Below are positions 15,164-22,501 of a stretch of 22,501 nucleotides of DNA, piece after piece; the stretch's first letter is position 1, and every line of letters begins with the position of its first letter. A program made the position numbers and the translations under genes. Source of the DNA: Fulvivirga aurantia (lineage in GTDB: Bacteria > Bacteroidota > Bacteroidia > Cytophagales > Cyclobacteriaceae); contig NZ_SMMD01000937.1 of NCBI RefSeq assembly GCF_009711475.1, positions 1-22,501 on the forward strand, in the 5' to 3' direction. The notes under the pieces were generated by a model that saw nothing but the letters and a program-made list of their open reading frames with translations, was not told the origin of the DNA and searched no databases.

Positions 15164-16177
15164 CTACCCTGCTCCGTTAATCGACAAGTTGATGGTTTTC
15201 AACAAATGGCTCGTTACATCGTCAGAGGTTACGCCCTCTGCTTCAGCCTTAAAATTGACCAGCACTCTATGCCTTAAAACGGGCAAAGCCACTGTGTCTA
15301 TATCTGCTTTTGTAACTGCATATCTTCCTTGCAATAATGCGTGAGCTTTGGCTGTCAATATCATGGCCTGACCAGCCCTTGGGCCTGCTCCCCAACTCAC
15401 CCAATCTTTCACATAATCTATGGCTGTAGTTTTTGGTCTGGTTGCTCTTATCACCTGATTGACAAAACCAACCAAATCATCACTAATAGGCACCTGACGA
15501 ACTAATGACTGCAGCTTTATGATCTCTTCTCCTGCCATTACCTTTTCAACAGAAGCTGATTTGCCTCCAGTTGTACTTTTTAGAATGTTAAGCTCCTGCT
15601 GCTCTTCCGGATAGTCGATCTGTATGTACAACAAAAAGCGGTCGAGTTGCGCCTCTGGCAGAGGAAATGTACCTGCCTGCTCGATTGGGTTTTGAGTGGC
15701 TAAAATTAGGAATGGGCGATCTAAAGGGTAGGTTTGTCCACTATAAGTCACTTCAAACTCCTGCATGGCTTCCAACAAGGCCGCCTGTGTTTTGGGTGGC
15801 GTTCTGTTGATCTCATCAGCCAACACAATATTTGAAAATATTGGCCCTTTGTTAAATTTGAAAAACTTTTTGCCCGTAGAATGATCTTCTTCCAAAATCT
15901 CTGTGCCCACAATATCTGAAGGCATAAGGTCTGGCGTAAACTGTATACGTCTGAAATCAAGATCAATAGCCTGGGATAAGGTTCTAATCATCAATGTTTT
16001 GGCTAAACCGGGAACACCTTCCAGCAAAGCATGCCCACCTGCTAAAAACGTGATTAGCAACTGATCTATAGTCTTTTCCTGACCAACAATTACTTTGGCT
16101 ATTTCTTTTTTTAGCGTGTCCAGTTTATTTATCAACTGGCTTACTTCTTTCTCCTCTTTTATGAGTTCTTCGTTCAT
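15164..16177 (-). CDS. MoxR-family AAA+ ATPase
   Basis: A 337-residue AAA+ ATPase of the MoxR family. Walker A is GVPGLAKT (54-61), Walker B is NIVLADEINR (116-125, D121 and E122), sensor 1 is the Asn in ATQNPIE (N163), and the arginine-finger region is PEAQLDRF. The C-terminal lid contains the conserved WGAGPRAGQAM. These ATPases are thought to remodel or activate VWA/DUF58-type partners using ATP. It is cytoplasmic, with a charged N-terminal helix. It lies 27 nt after DUF4159 and 18 nt before DUF58, making the core of the operon. All motifs are intact. Confidence 0.95.
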   Translation of the reverse strand: MNEELIKEEKEVSQLINKLDTLKKEIAKVIVGQEKTIDQLLITFLAGGHALLEGVPGLAKTLMIRTLSQAIDLDFRRIQFTPDLMPSDIVGTEILEEDHSTGKKFFKFNKGPIFSNIVLADEINRTPPKTQAALLEAMQEFEVTYSGQTYPLDRPFLILATQNPIEQAGTFPLPEAQLDRFLLYIQIDYPEEQQELNILKSTTGGKSASVEKVMAGEEIIKLQSLVRQVPISDDLVGFVNQVIRATRPKTTAIDYVKDWVSWGAGPRAGQAMILTAKAHALLQGRYAVTKADIDTVALPVLRHRVLVNFKAEAEGVTSDDVTSHLLKTINLSINGAG

Positions 16178-16204
16178 CGATTTCTATTTTCTGCCCCGAG
16201 CCGT

Positions 16205-16849
16205 CTACGAGGTCAAAGCATACATTACAATGTTTACACTAAAACGCGTATTGTCTATCTTATACCAACGCTTGTTTCTAAAATCATAGTCCCACTCACA
16301 GCCATAGTCTTTATTACTGTATAACACCGCAATACGCCCATCGATCTCTATGGCTTTTAGGTAATCGTGTACTAAATCGTCCCCCCAGCCATTCAACTCC
16401 TGAGAAGTTGTGGGTGGCCCATCCTCAAACTCAAAAAATGACCTATAGATTGGGTGATTATTTGGCAGTTTTTTCAAGGCATCATTCCCAAAAATAGCGG
16501 CCATCTGCGATTCAAAAGATTTTGCATAAAGACCGTCAATGTCATGGTTACAATCATCAGAAAACACAAAGCCTCCATTTTCTACATACGCCTTAAAGTT
16601 TTCTCTTTCTTTTTTAGAAAACTGCACTAGTTTATGCCCTGCCATATAGCAAAAAGGGCATTCAAATATTTTGTCGCTACTTAGTGGAATAATATTCTCC
16701 TCAGTGTCTACCTTGAGCGTGGTATATTCGACTAGAGAATTTAGCACGTTAGAAGGCATTCGCTGGTCGACATCCCAATCGCCAGAATCGTATTGCAGCC
16801 TCGTAAAAAAGAAGGCATTATCTCGATTTAGATATTTTACTCTATTCAT
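16205..16849 (-). CDS. DUF4159 domain protein
   Basis: A 214-residue protein consisting of little more than one DUF4159 domain. It starts with FFFTRLQYDSGDWDVDQRMP, which matches the family opening, then has the CPFCYMAGH segment, FKAYVENGGFVFSDDCNHD and a GRIAVLYSNKDYGCEWDY block. DUF4159 resembles a glutamine-amidotransferase-like fold; activity has not been shown for it, as far as I know. Unlike many family members, it has no N-terminal signal or TM, so it is probably cytoplasmic. It is 6 nt from the GNAT gene upstream and 27 nt from moxR downstream, so it is part of the same operon. Function unknown; MoxR partner by position. Confidence 0.86.
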   Translation of the reverse strand: MNRVKYLNRDNAFFFTRLQYDSGDWDVDQRMPSNVLNSLVEYTTLKVDTEENIIPLSSDKIFECPFCYMAGHKLVQFSKKERENFKAYVENGGFVFSDDCNHDIDGLYAKSFESQMAAIFGNDALKKLPNNHPIYRSFFEFEDGPPTTSQELNGWGDDLVHDYLKAIEIDGRIAVLYSNKDYGCEWDYDFRNKRWYKIDNTRFSVNIVMYALTS

Positions 16850-16855
16850 CTCTCC

Positions 16856-17380
16856 CTATCCATTCAAATCTAAACGCATCAATATGTCGGTTTGCCTGTC
16901 GTTGCCTAATAAAAAATCATGGCTATCAAATGCCTTAAAGCCCAGCCTTTCGTAAAACTTTATAGCTCTTCTGTTCTTTTCCCAAACACCTAACCATACT
17001 TTAGAAAATCCTTTATTTTTAGCTATTTCTATCGCTTTCTCATATAGTTGGTGGCCAATACGCATACCCTGATACCATGCTAAAACGTAAATGCGCTCAA
17101 TTTCCAGCATATTAGGAGCAATAATCTCTGTTTGAGCCTTTCCCCAGTTTACTTTTAAATATCCCACGGCCTCATTTTCTAATTCTGCAAAATAGAAGTC
17201 TGTCTCATTATCATTTAGCTCAGTAAGCAGTTGACCTGAACTGAAACTTGCATTTAAGTATTTGTCCATATCAGCTGCAGTATTAAGCGCACCAAATGAC
17301 TCAGAAAAGGTTTCTTTACCTATTCGCTGTAATTCTTCCAGGTCGCCCTGATCAATTTGTCTTAATGAAACATTTTCCAT
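16856..17380 (-). CDS. GNAT family N-acetyltransferase
   Basis: A 174-residue acetyltransferase from the ATG at 17380; an upstream in-frame ATG at 17431 would add 17 residues with no counterpart in the family. The acetyl-CoA motif A is at about 92-112 (IERIYVLAWYQGMRIGHQLY), followed by motif B with VWEKNRRAIKFYERLGF (about 132-148). Substrate is unknown; many such proteins acetylate small amines or polyamines. A weak AAGG sits 6 nt before the ATG. It is the first gene of the minus-strand run that leads into DUF4159 and MoxR (6-nt gap), so it may share their promoter; it may be a co-transcribed passenger. Confidence 0.88.
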   Translation of the reverse strand: MENVSLRQIDQGDLEELQRIGKETFSESFGALNTAADMDKYLNASFSSGQLLTELNDNETDFYFAELENEAVGYLKVNWGKAQTEIIAPNMLEIERIYVLAWYQGMRIGHQLYEKAIEIAKNKGFSKVWLGVWEKNRRAIKFYERLGFKAFDSHDFLLGNDRQTDILMRLDLNG

Positions 17381-17481
17381 CGTGGCCTTAAAGTAAAATT
17401 GCAAGCATCTGTTGGCTATATCAAATAGCATTATTTAAGCGGTTGCAATACCGGCTTAAAACGTTACCATTTATATAATAA

Positions 17482-17514
17482 CAAAAAAGGCTTTACCTGT
17501 TAGATAAAGCCTTT
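17482..17514 (-). terminator. Intrinsic terminator of the tldD-pmbA operon
   Basis: A perfect 10-bp stem AAAGGCTTTA (17486-17495) with TAAAGCCTTT (17505-17514) and a 9-nt loop. On the minus strand it ends in a T-run (17488-17483). It lies 17 nt after the pmbA stop and separates this operon from the GNAT-MoxR one. Confidence 0.88.
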
Positions 17515-17531
17515 CTTTCTTTTACTAAATT

Positions 17532-18848
17532 TTAAACAGCGTCTGACAAGCTGGTAAAAGTGAAATCTCTCACCTTCATATATGGAATGAGATTTCCGTT
17601 GATTCTCACCTGTTGCCCCAAAGTCTCCAGATTATTAAGCATAATAATAGGACTTTCGTTGAAACGGAAATTCTTAATCGGATGCTTCAATTTACCGTTT
17701 TCGATAAAGAAAGTACCGTCTCTGGTCAAACCAGTGTATAGTAAAGTCTGCGGATCAACTGTTCTGATATACCAGAGTCTGGTCACCAATATACCTCGCT
17801 TGGTATCTTTTATCATGTCTTCCAGCGAAGCGTCTCCACCTTCCATAATAGCATTACTGGGGAAAGGCACGGCATCTTTGCCCTGCTGTTCAGCCCAATA
17901 TCGGCTATATGCCAGGTTTTTTACCACACCGTTTTCAATCCAGTTCATTTTCTTCACTGGCTGGCCGTTGCCATTCCAGGGTGCAGTTGGCACTTCAGGA
18001 TGACGTGGATCAGACCAAATGTTGACACGCTCGTCAACGATTTTTTCTCCTAATTTAGTACCACCGCCTTCTTTAGACATAAAACTTCTGCCTTCGTCAG
18101 CAGTCCGGGCGTTGAGCGAGCCAAACATGTTACCTAAAAGCTGTTCAGAGGCTGCTGGCTCTAAAATCACAGTATATTTTCCAGGCTCAATTGCCTTGGC
18201 CTTACGTGACATTAAGGCTTTATCAATCGCACTTTTGGAAGCTTCCTCTGCGTTGAGTTTTGCGATATCGTTAGCATCTCTTGTGGCCCAACCGGAACCT
18301 GTGCCATCATTGGTACGCATGGTTACGGAGAAACTAGCATTAGTAGCCTGGTTGTAAGCAAATAGGCCATTTGAGTTCATCATAGCGCTAAAACCGGCTG
18401 AATCATTTAAAAAGCCCGCTGACGTTACGTCTTTAGCCCTGGCAGGTTCGATGCTTGCTCTTGCTATTTCAGCACGCTGCTCAGGAGTAATTTTGGCTGT
18501 TGCTTCAACATAGGTAGTAGACTCATCATACTCCTGCGGACCTAGCGGCTCCATAAATTCAGGGTTTTCAGGCGAAAGCTTTGCCAGCTCTTCAGCACGC
18601 TTTACTACACGCTCCAGAGAAGCATCGTCAAATTCATCAACTGTAGCAGTACCAGATCTTTTGCCGTAGCTTGACTGCACCACTAACGTTTGATTTGACC
18701 TGTGCCCTGCAGTACTTACTGTATTTCTGGCATAACGTATATTGCCACTTTCAGAACCACTAAGGTTTATTTCACACGAATCGGCCGTAGAAAAGCTCAA
18801 CGCTTTCTCCATTATCGCTCTTGCCTCTTCTTTAGTATATATTGCCAT
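17532..18848 (-). CDS. pmbA: TldE/PmbA-family metalloprotease subunit
   Basis: A 438-residue protein of the TldD/PmbA superfamily. The N-terminal domain (about 1-190) has SGSESGNIRYARNTVSTA and SYGKRSGTATVDEFD, the C-terminal domain (about 230-438) VILEPAASEQLLGNMFGSLN and the conserved NFRFNESPIIMLNNLETLG. It lacks HExxxH, as expected for the non-catalytic TldE partner. In E. coli, TldD and TldE form a heterodimer that cleaves unfolded peptides and matures modified peptides such as microcins. It has no signal peptide. It lies 33 nt after tldD in the same operon and ends at a strong terminator. The symbol follows the family; true orthology to E. coli pmbA is not shown. Confidence 0.9.
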   Translation of the reverse strand: MAIYTKEEARAIMEKALSFSTADSCEINLSGSESGNIRYARNTVSTAGHRSNQTLVVQSSYGKRSGTATVDEFDDASLERVVKRAEELAKLSPENPEFMEPLGPQEYDESTTYVEATAKITPEQRAEIARASIEPARAKDVTSAGFLNDSAGFSAMMNSNGLFAYNQATNASFSVTMRTNDGTGSGWATRDANDIAKLNAEEASKSAIDKALMSRKAKAIEPGKYTVILEPAASEQLLGNMFGSLNARTADEGRSFMSKEGGGTKLGEKIVDERVNIWSDPRHPEVPTAPWNGNGQPVKKMNWIENGVVKNLAYSRYWAEQQGKDAVPFPSNAIMEGGDASLEDMIKDTKRGILVTRLWYIRTVDPQTLLYTGLTRDGTFFIENGKLKHPIKNFRFNESPIIMLNNLETLGQQVRINGNLIPYMKVRDFTFTSLSDAV

Positions 18849-18881
18849 TTTTTAAATTCTTATTTCGTTAAACAATTAAAC

Positions 18882-20522
18882 CTAGATAGTTCGACCAGTA
18901 TTGATCACATTCACGCCATTGAAACGTGTCGTTGAACTACCATGAGAGACAGCACTAATTTGAGAAGGCTGACCTTTGCCATCGAAGAATGAACCGAAAA
19001 GTCGATAATCATCTTTATCACAAATCTTAGCACATGAGTTCCAAAACTCTTGTGTGTTAGACTGGTAAGCCACGTCATTTAACATACCTGCAATCTTTCC
19101 ATCTTTGATTTCATAGAAAACAGTACCACCAAACTGGAAGTTGTACCGCTGCTGGTCTATTGAGTAAGATCCACGACCTGCGATATATATGCCTTTTTCG
19201 GTATCCTCTATCATTTGCTTGGCAGAATATGGTTCTGTACCAGCTTCTAAAGACACATTAGGCATACGCTGAAACTGCACATCATTCCAACTCTGTGAAT
19301 AGCAACACCCATGAGATTCATCCTCATTGATAATATGCGCCTGGTCTCTTATCGCCTGGTAGTTTACCAAAGTACCATTTCTTACCAGATCCCATTTCTT
19401 ACACTTCACCCCTTCATCATCATAGCCAACCTGACCTAGAGAATGAGGCTGTGTTTTATCAGCCACAAGATTTACAATATCACTACCGTAATTGAAGTCT
19501 TTGGTTTTCCACTTATCTAAGGTTGCAAAGCTTGTACCTGCATAGTTGGCTTCATAGCCTAATACACGATCGAGCTCCAGTGGGTGACCAACTGACTCAT
19601 GAATTGTGAGCCCCAGGTGATTTGGCTCTAAAACAAGATCGTACTTACCGGGGTCTACAGATTTTGCAGAAAGCATTTCTTTGGCTTGTTTAGCGGCAAG
19701 CGTAGCGTCCTCTACAATATCGTAGCTGTTTCTGTATAAATTAAGCCCTTCAGGTCCTTCAATTTTTTCTGATGCAAGACCATCCATATACTCATAGCCC
19801 ATACCCATTGGTGCACTTAAGGCCTGTCTCGATTTAAATTTACCGGCAGATCGGTCGATGGCAGTTACGCCAAATGTTGGCCATATTCTGTGTACATCCT
19901 GATCGATATATGACCCTTCTGTAGACGCGAAATACTTTTGCTCATTGACCATAAACAGGGCCGAATTCACAAAATTGGCTCCATTTTCCATAGCAGAAGC
20001 ATTGGCTTTGAGCAGTAAGTCTACTTTTTCAGAGACTGGTACATCTTTGAAGTCTTTTTTAATAGGTGTTTTCCAGCTTACCTCACCATGGCCTTGTACC
20101 GGAGCAAGCTTCACTGGCTCTTTTTGAATTTTTGAATTGGCTTTAGCGATAGCGACAGCTTGTTCTGTAGCTTTTTTTATACCATCAGGTGTAACTGAGT
20201 TTGTGGAGGCAAAACCCCATGTCCCGTTGGCAATCACTCTCACACCTATACCAAACGACTCTGTATTGACAACGTTTTGTACTTTATCTTCACGAGTAAA
20301 CACATATTGATTTAAGTACCTGCCAATACGCGCATCTGCATAGCTGGCACCTAGCGAACGTGCAGTATTAAGTGCAACATCGGCCATCTGTTTTTTCGTG
20401 GCTACGTCCATCCCAGGGGCTAATAATGCCTCTACAGGAATTGAATTACCCATTAGGTGTGTAGGAAGCATAAACGCTCCAGCTCCTAACCCGGCTAATT
20501 GGACAAAATCTCTTCTTTTCAA
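18882..20522 (-). CDS. tldD: TldD-family metalloprotease with Tat-like signal peptide
   Basis: A 546-residue TldD-type protease. The zinc site is HESVGH (308-313), with likely further ligand among the C-terminal cysteines (C497, C501). The typical SFGIGVRVIANGTWGFAST segment is at about 89-108, GYDDEGV at 366-372 and the GRGSYSID block near 449-456. Unlike E. coli TldD it is longer and begins MKRRDFVQLAGLGAGAFMLP, a twin-arginine signal with RRDF and a hydrophobic stretch. This suggests Tat export of the folded enzyme. The start codon is TTG at 20522, chosen because a rare strong Shine-Dalgarno (GGAGG) lies 4 nt before it and because a later start would remove the signal. It is followed by pmbA after 33 nt. 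Confidence 0.9.
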   Translation of the reverse strand: MKRRDFVQLAGLGAGAFMLPTHLMGNSIPVEALLAPGMDVATKKQMADVALNTARSLGASYADARIGRYLNQYVFTREDKVQNVVNTESFGIGVRVIANGTWGFASTNSVTPDGIKKATEQAVAIAKANSKIQKEPVKLAPVQGHGEVSWKTPIKKDFKDVPVSEKVDLLLKANASAMENGANFVNSALFMVNEQKYFASTEGSYIDQDVHRIWPTFGVTAIDRSAGKFKSRQALSAPMGMGYEYMDGLASEKIEGPEGLNLYRNSYDIVEDATLAAKQAKEMLSAKSVDPGKYDLVLEPNHLGLTIHESVGHPLELDRVLGYEANYAGTSFATLDKWKTKDFNYGSDIVNLVADKTQPHSLGQVGYDDEGVKCKKWDLVRNGTLVNYQAIRDQAHIINEDESHGCCYSQSWNDVQFQRMPNVSLEAGTEPYSAKQMIEDTEKGIYIAGRGSYSIDQQRYNFQFGGTVFYEIKDGKIAGMLNDVAYQSNTQEFWNSCAKICDKDDYRLFGSFFDGKGQPSQISAVSHGSSTTRFNGVNVINTGRTI

Positions 20523-20526
20523 GTTT

Positions 20527-20534
20527 CCTCCTTT
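20527..20534 (-). promoter_or_regulatory. Strong Shine-Dalgarno deciding the tldD TTG start
   Basis: On the minus strand AAAGGAGG lies 4 nt before the TTG. Neighbouring genes show no such sequence, as is usual in Bacteroidota, so this one stands out and fixes the start at TTG. Confidence 0.72.
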
Positions 20535-20592
20535 GTTTGGTTTTACTAAATGAATTATAAAAGGCAGTTTTTTGACCTTTTGCTCGATTTAA

Positions 20593-20607
20593 ATTGTTTA
20601 AAACAAT
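20593..20607. repeat. Short palindrome in the tldD-dinB gap
   Basis: ATTGTT (20593-20598) and AACAAT (20602-20607) form a 6-bp inverted repeat with a 3-nt centre. It sits between the two divergent genes, where an operator could control either one. It is AT-rich and short; chance is possible. No LexA-type site is recognised. Confidence 0.22.
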
Positions 20608-20646
20608 GTCGAAATCAAAAGCTAATTATATAAGCGGTCGTATACA

Positions 20647-20654
20647 TAACTTTA
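20647..20654 (+). promoter_or_regulatory. Possible -7 box for dinB
   Basis: TAACTTTA matches five of six fixed positions of TAnnTTTG and lies 30 nt before the TTG start. No good TTG is found 19-20 nt upstream, so the call is weak. Confidence 0.25.
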
Positions 20655-20683
20655 CACCAACCGTACTCAGATAAAAGACCACT

Positions 20684-21754
20684 TTGCGAAAAATCATACA
20701 TATAGATATGGACGCTTTTTACGCTTCTGTAGAGCAGCGCGATAATCCGGAACTTCGAGGTAAACCTATTGCGGTGGGTGGGAGTTCTGAGCGTGGTGTG
20801 GTGGCCGCAGCCAGCTATGAAGCGAGGAAATATGGAGTAAAATCGGCTATGCCTTCTAAAATTGCAGCGCGTAAGTGTCCGCATCTGATTTTTGTAAAGG
20901 CGCGTTTTGATGCGTATAAGGCTGTATCTCAGGAAATCAGGAATATCTTTTATGAATATACAGATCTTGTAGAGCCATTGTCGCTCGATGAGGCGTACCT
21001 CGATGTAACTACCAATAAAAAGGAAATGCCATCGGCAACGATCATAGCTCAGGAAATCAGGAGACAAATTAAAGTGCAGACTGGTCTTACCGCCTCAGCA
21101 GGTATTTCTATGAATAAATTTTTGGCCAAAACAGCTTCTGATGTAAATAAGCCTGATGGCTACTTTCTGGTCGCTCCTGATGATGCTGAAGCCTTTGTGG
21201 AGAAACTACCTATAGAACGGTTTTTTGGTATAGGCAAGGTGACTGCTGAACGCATGCACAAGATGGGCATCAATACAGGTCTTGATCTTAAAAAATGGAG
21301 CGAATACTCGCTTATAGATAGGTTTGGTAAATCCGGTAGGTATTATTACAGAATTGCCAGAGCTATTGACAACAGAGAGGTAAACCCTAATCGTATTAGA
21401 AAATCGCTGGGAGCGGAAAACACCTTTTCTAAAGACCTGCTTACGAGGGAAGAAATACTTGATCAATTATCGAAAATCAATGAAACACTTAAAGGTAGAA
21501 TCGAGCGCTCTAAGACCAAAGGAAAAACACTAACACTAAAAGTAAAGTATACTGATTTTCAACAAATTACCCGAAGCAAAACTGTAGACTACTGGATTGA
21601 AACACCTGAGCAAATAGCAACACTTTACGATGAGTTAGTCGAACTTGTTACTTTAGACAAAGGCATCCGATTACTGGGTCTGGCACTCTCTAATCTCAAC
21701 CATGATTTGGTAAAAGAAGAGGAAAAAAGCGTGCAGCTTACTTTGGAGTTTTAA
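20684..21754 (+). CDS. dinB: DNA polymerase IV (Y family)
   Basis: A 356-residue translesion DNA polymerase, the normal length for DinB. The palm has D8 in IDMDAFYASVEQRD and the SLDEAYLD motif (D102, E103), the metal ligands; F12 lies at the steric-gate position. The thumb helix-hairpin-helix (ERFFGIGKVTAERMHKMGI) is at about 178-196 and the little-finger domain follows from about 240. The tail SVQLTLEF (349-356) resembles a sliding-clamp-binding motif. The start is TTG at 20684, giving MRKIIHIDMDAFY, which matches the family. It is transcribed divergently from tldD and alone, with the cyclophilin gene 127 nt downstream having its own promoter. It copies damaged DNA at low fidelity; SOS control is not visible. 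Confidence 0.95.
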   Translation: MRKIIHIDMDAFYASVEQRDNPELRGKPIAVGGSSERGVVAAASYEARKYGVKSAMPSKIAARKCPHLIFVKARFDAYKAVSQEIRNIFYEYTDLVEPLSLDEAYLDVTTNKKEMPSATIIAQEIRRQIKVQTGLTASAGISMNKFLAKTASDVNKPDGYFLVAPDDAEAFVEKLPIERFFGIGKVTAERMHKMGINTGLDLKKWSEYSLIDRFGKSGRYYYRIARAIDNREVNPNRIRKSLGAENTFSKDLLTREEILDQLSKINETLKGRIERSKTKGKTLTLKVKYTDFQQITRSKTVDYWIETPEQIATLYDELVELVTLDKGIRLLGLALSNLNHDLVKEEEKSVQLTLEF

Positions 21755-21799
21755 TGTAAGAGGAGTTGTAAAGCTTACTTTTTAGAGTTAATAAAAGAG
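21731..21799 (+). repeat. Degenerate tandem duplication of the dinB tail
   Basis: 21731-21762 and 21768-21799 are 32-nt segments in direct orientation with 24 of 32 identical positions and no gaps. The first contains the codons of the clamp-binding-like tail and the stop; the second is downstream and noncoding. Read in another frame, the second spells VKLTF then stop, echoing VQLTLEF. Confidence 0.5.
21756..21783 (+). terminator. Weak terminator-like signal after dinB
   Basis: GTAAG (21756-21760) can pair with CTTAC (21774-21778), followed by a five-T run. The stem has only five pairs and a long loop, so it is a weak signal at best. Confidence 0.25.
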
Positions 21800-21817
21800 A
21801 CATTTTCGATAGTTTTG
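21788..21817 (+). promoter_or_regulatory. Bacteroidota-type promoter of the prolyl isomerase gene
   Basis: TAGTTTTG at 21810-21817 is a perfect match to the -7 consensus TAnnTTTG. Nineteen nt upstream is TTA (21788-21790), one base off the -33 TTG. It leaves an mRNA leader of about 60 nt before the ATG at 21882. Confidence 0.52.
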
Positions 21818-21881
21818 TTACCTATTTAAATCAGAGTTTTTAGAATACGTTAAGTTTAAATTCAAAATCAGAATCAATACT

Positions 21882-22316
21882 ATGAAAACAGCAGAAATAC
21901 AAACAGGTAAGGGTAACATGAAAGTGGAGTTCTACACTGAAGATGCTCCTAAAACTGTTGACAATTTTATTAAACTGGCCAAGGCTGGCTTTTATGATGG
22001 CCTTACCTTTCACAGAGTAATACCAAATTTCGTGATTCAGGGCGGCTGCCCAGATGGCACTGGTGCTGGCGGACCAGGCTACACCATAGACTGCGAATTG
22101 GATGGTGAAAATCAATACCACGACAGAGGTGTATTATCAATGGCGCATGCTGGAAGAAACACAGGTGGAAGCCAGTTTTTTATATGCCACAGCCGTGACA
22201 ATACCTCTCACCTGGATAGAAATCACACTTGTTTTGGCAAAGTTGTTGAAGGACAAGATGTGATTGATGACATCGACCAAGGTGATAAAATTGAAAAAAT
22301 TACAATACATGAATAG
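21882..22316 (+). CDS. Cyclophilin-type peptidyl-prolyl cis-trans isomerase
   Basis: A 144-residue minimal cyclophilin. FHRVI (43-47) carries the catalytic Arg (R45), [11 protein letters not shown] (51-61) the Gln, and GGSQFFI (95-101) the core. The position of the cyclosporin-contact Trp of eukaryotic cyclophilins is His (LDRNHTCFG), as in many bacterial forms, so drug sensitivity would be low. No signal peptide, so it acts in the cytoplasm, speeding proline isomerisation during folding. It has its own TAnnTTTG promoter and overlaps the next gene by 8 nt, forming at least a two-gene unit. Confidence 0.94.
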   Translation: MKTAEIQTGKGNMKVEFYTEDAPKTVDNFIKLAKAGFYDGLTFHRVIPNFVIQGGCPDGTGAGGPGYTIDCELDGENQYHDRGVLSMAHAGRNTGGSQFFICHSRDNTSHLDRNHTCFGKVVEGQDVIDDIDQGDKIEKITIHE

Positions 22317-22501
22317 TTTTAAAATAGCTGGATTGCTACTCATTGCGTGTTTTTATGCGCAATGTAGTAGTGCTCAGCAGCATGATGACGCAAAAAGTAA
22401 AGTTGCCACAGCCACATATAGTGAAAACAAGCAATTAAGCTATGAAGAGGTGTCTGGCAATTATTATGTAGAATTAACTGATGGCAAATCTTTGCTGTTC
22501 A
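22309..22501 (+). CDS. Secreted or lipid-anchored protein, 3' part beyond window
   Basis: A partial gene with 64 complete codons visible, open to the window end. The ATG at 22309 overlaps the cyclophilin stop by 8 nt, so translation is likely coupled. The N-terminus [20 protein letters not shown] is a signal peptide; either signal peptidase I cuts near SSA-QQ, or C19 is lipidated (AQC is a poor lipobox). The mature start is hydrophilic, with [12 protein letters not shown] and [10 protein letters not shown]. No domain can be assigned. Confidence 0.7.
   Translation, partial: MNSFKIAGLLLIACFYAQCSSAQQHDDAKSKVATATYSENKQLSYEEVSGNYYVELTDGKSLLF

Noticed and set aside
17381..17431. Upstream ATG extending the GNAT protein by 17 residues
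   Set aside because: The added residues have no counterpart in the family, whereas the second ATG is preceded by AAGG and starts the normal first strand.

Overview
The window looks like chromosomal DNA of a Bacteroidota member, probably a marine or soil Cytophagales-type bacterium (family-level placement is inference). The reasons are AT-leaning DNA, near absence of Shine-Dalgarno sequences, a perfect TAnnTTTG -7 box in front of the cyclophilin gene, and typical Bacteroidota families: DUF5777 barrel, SprB repeats, sigma factor coupled to a TM/beta-barrel protein, DUF4159/DUF4175 next to MoxR-DUF58-BatA, and a Tat-type TldD.

Layout. (1) 35-2826, minus: a SnoaL/DUF4440-like protein whose start overlaps the end of a three-domain LigD (polymerase-phosphoesterase-ligase). 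(2) 3095-3964, plus: a lone two-TM protein resembling the putative phage abortive infection (AbiC-like) family. It converges, 2 nt apart, on (3) 3967-7908, minus: a tight five-gene operon (ECF sigma factor, TM/beta-barrel protein, SprB-repeat lipoprotein with a cytochrome-like CX4CH site, YceI-like protein, DUF5777 barrel). (4) 8090-8305, plus: a small acidic lipoprotein with a strong terminator. (5) 8306-8847: a 542-bp stretch with no convincing gene but with two tandem 248-bp-spaced minus-strand elements. Each has a -33/-7-like promoter, about 30 nt of almost identical sequence, and an intrinsic terminator whose stem covaries between copies. I read them as a duplicated small RNA. (6) 8848-17380, minus: an eight-gene envelope cluster (GNAT, DUF4159, MoxR, DUF58, BatA-N, DUF4175 with a His/Asp/Glu-rich insert, a large three-TM protein, a small anchored protein). 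(7) 17532-20522, minus: pmbA/tldE and tldD, ending in a terminator. tldD has a TTG start, a rare strong Shine-Dalgarno and a Tat-like signal. (8) 20684-22501, plus: DNA polymerase IV, a cyclophilin-type prolyl isomerase, and the start of a secreted protein cut by the window edge.

Functional themes: DNA repair and damage tolerance (LigD, Pol IV), envelope-associated AAA+/VWA chaperone machinery (MoxR cluster), a sigma-controlled set of exported redox or lipid-binding proteins, possible phage defence, and a candidate novel paired sRNA. The sRNA pair is the item most likely to be undescribed.
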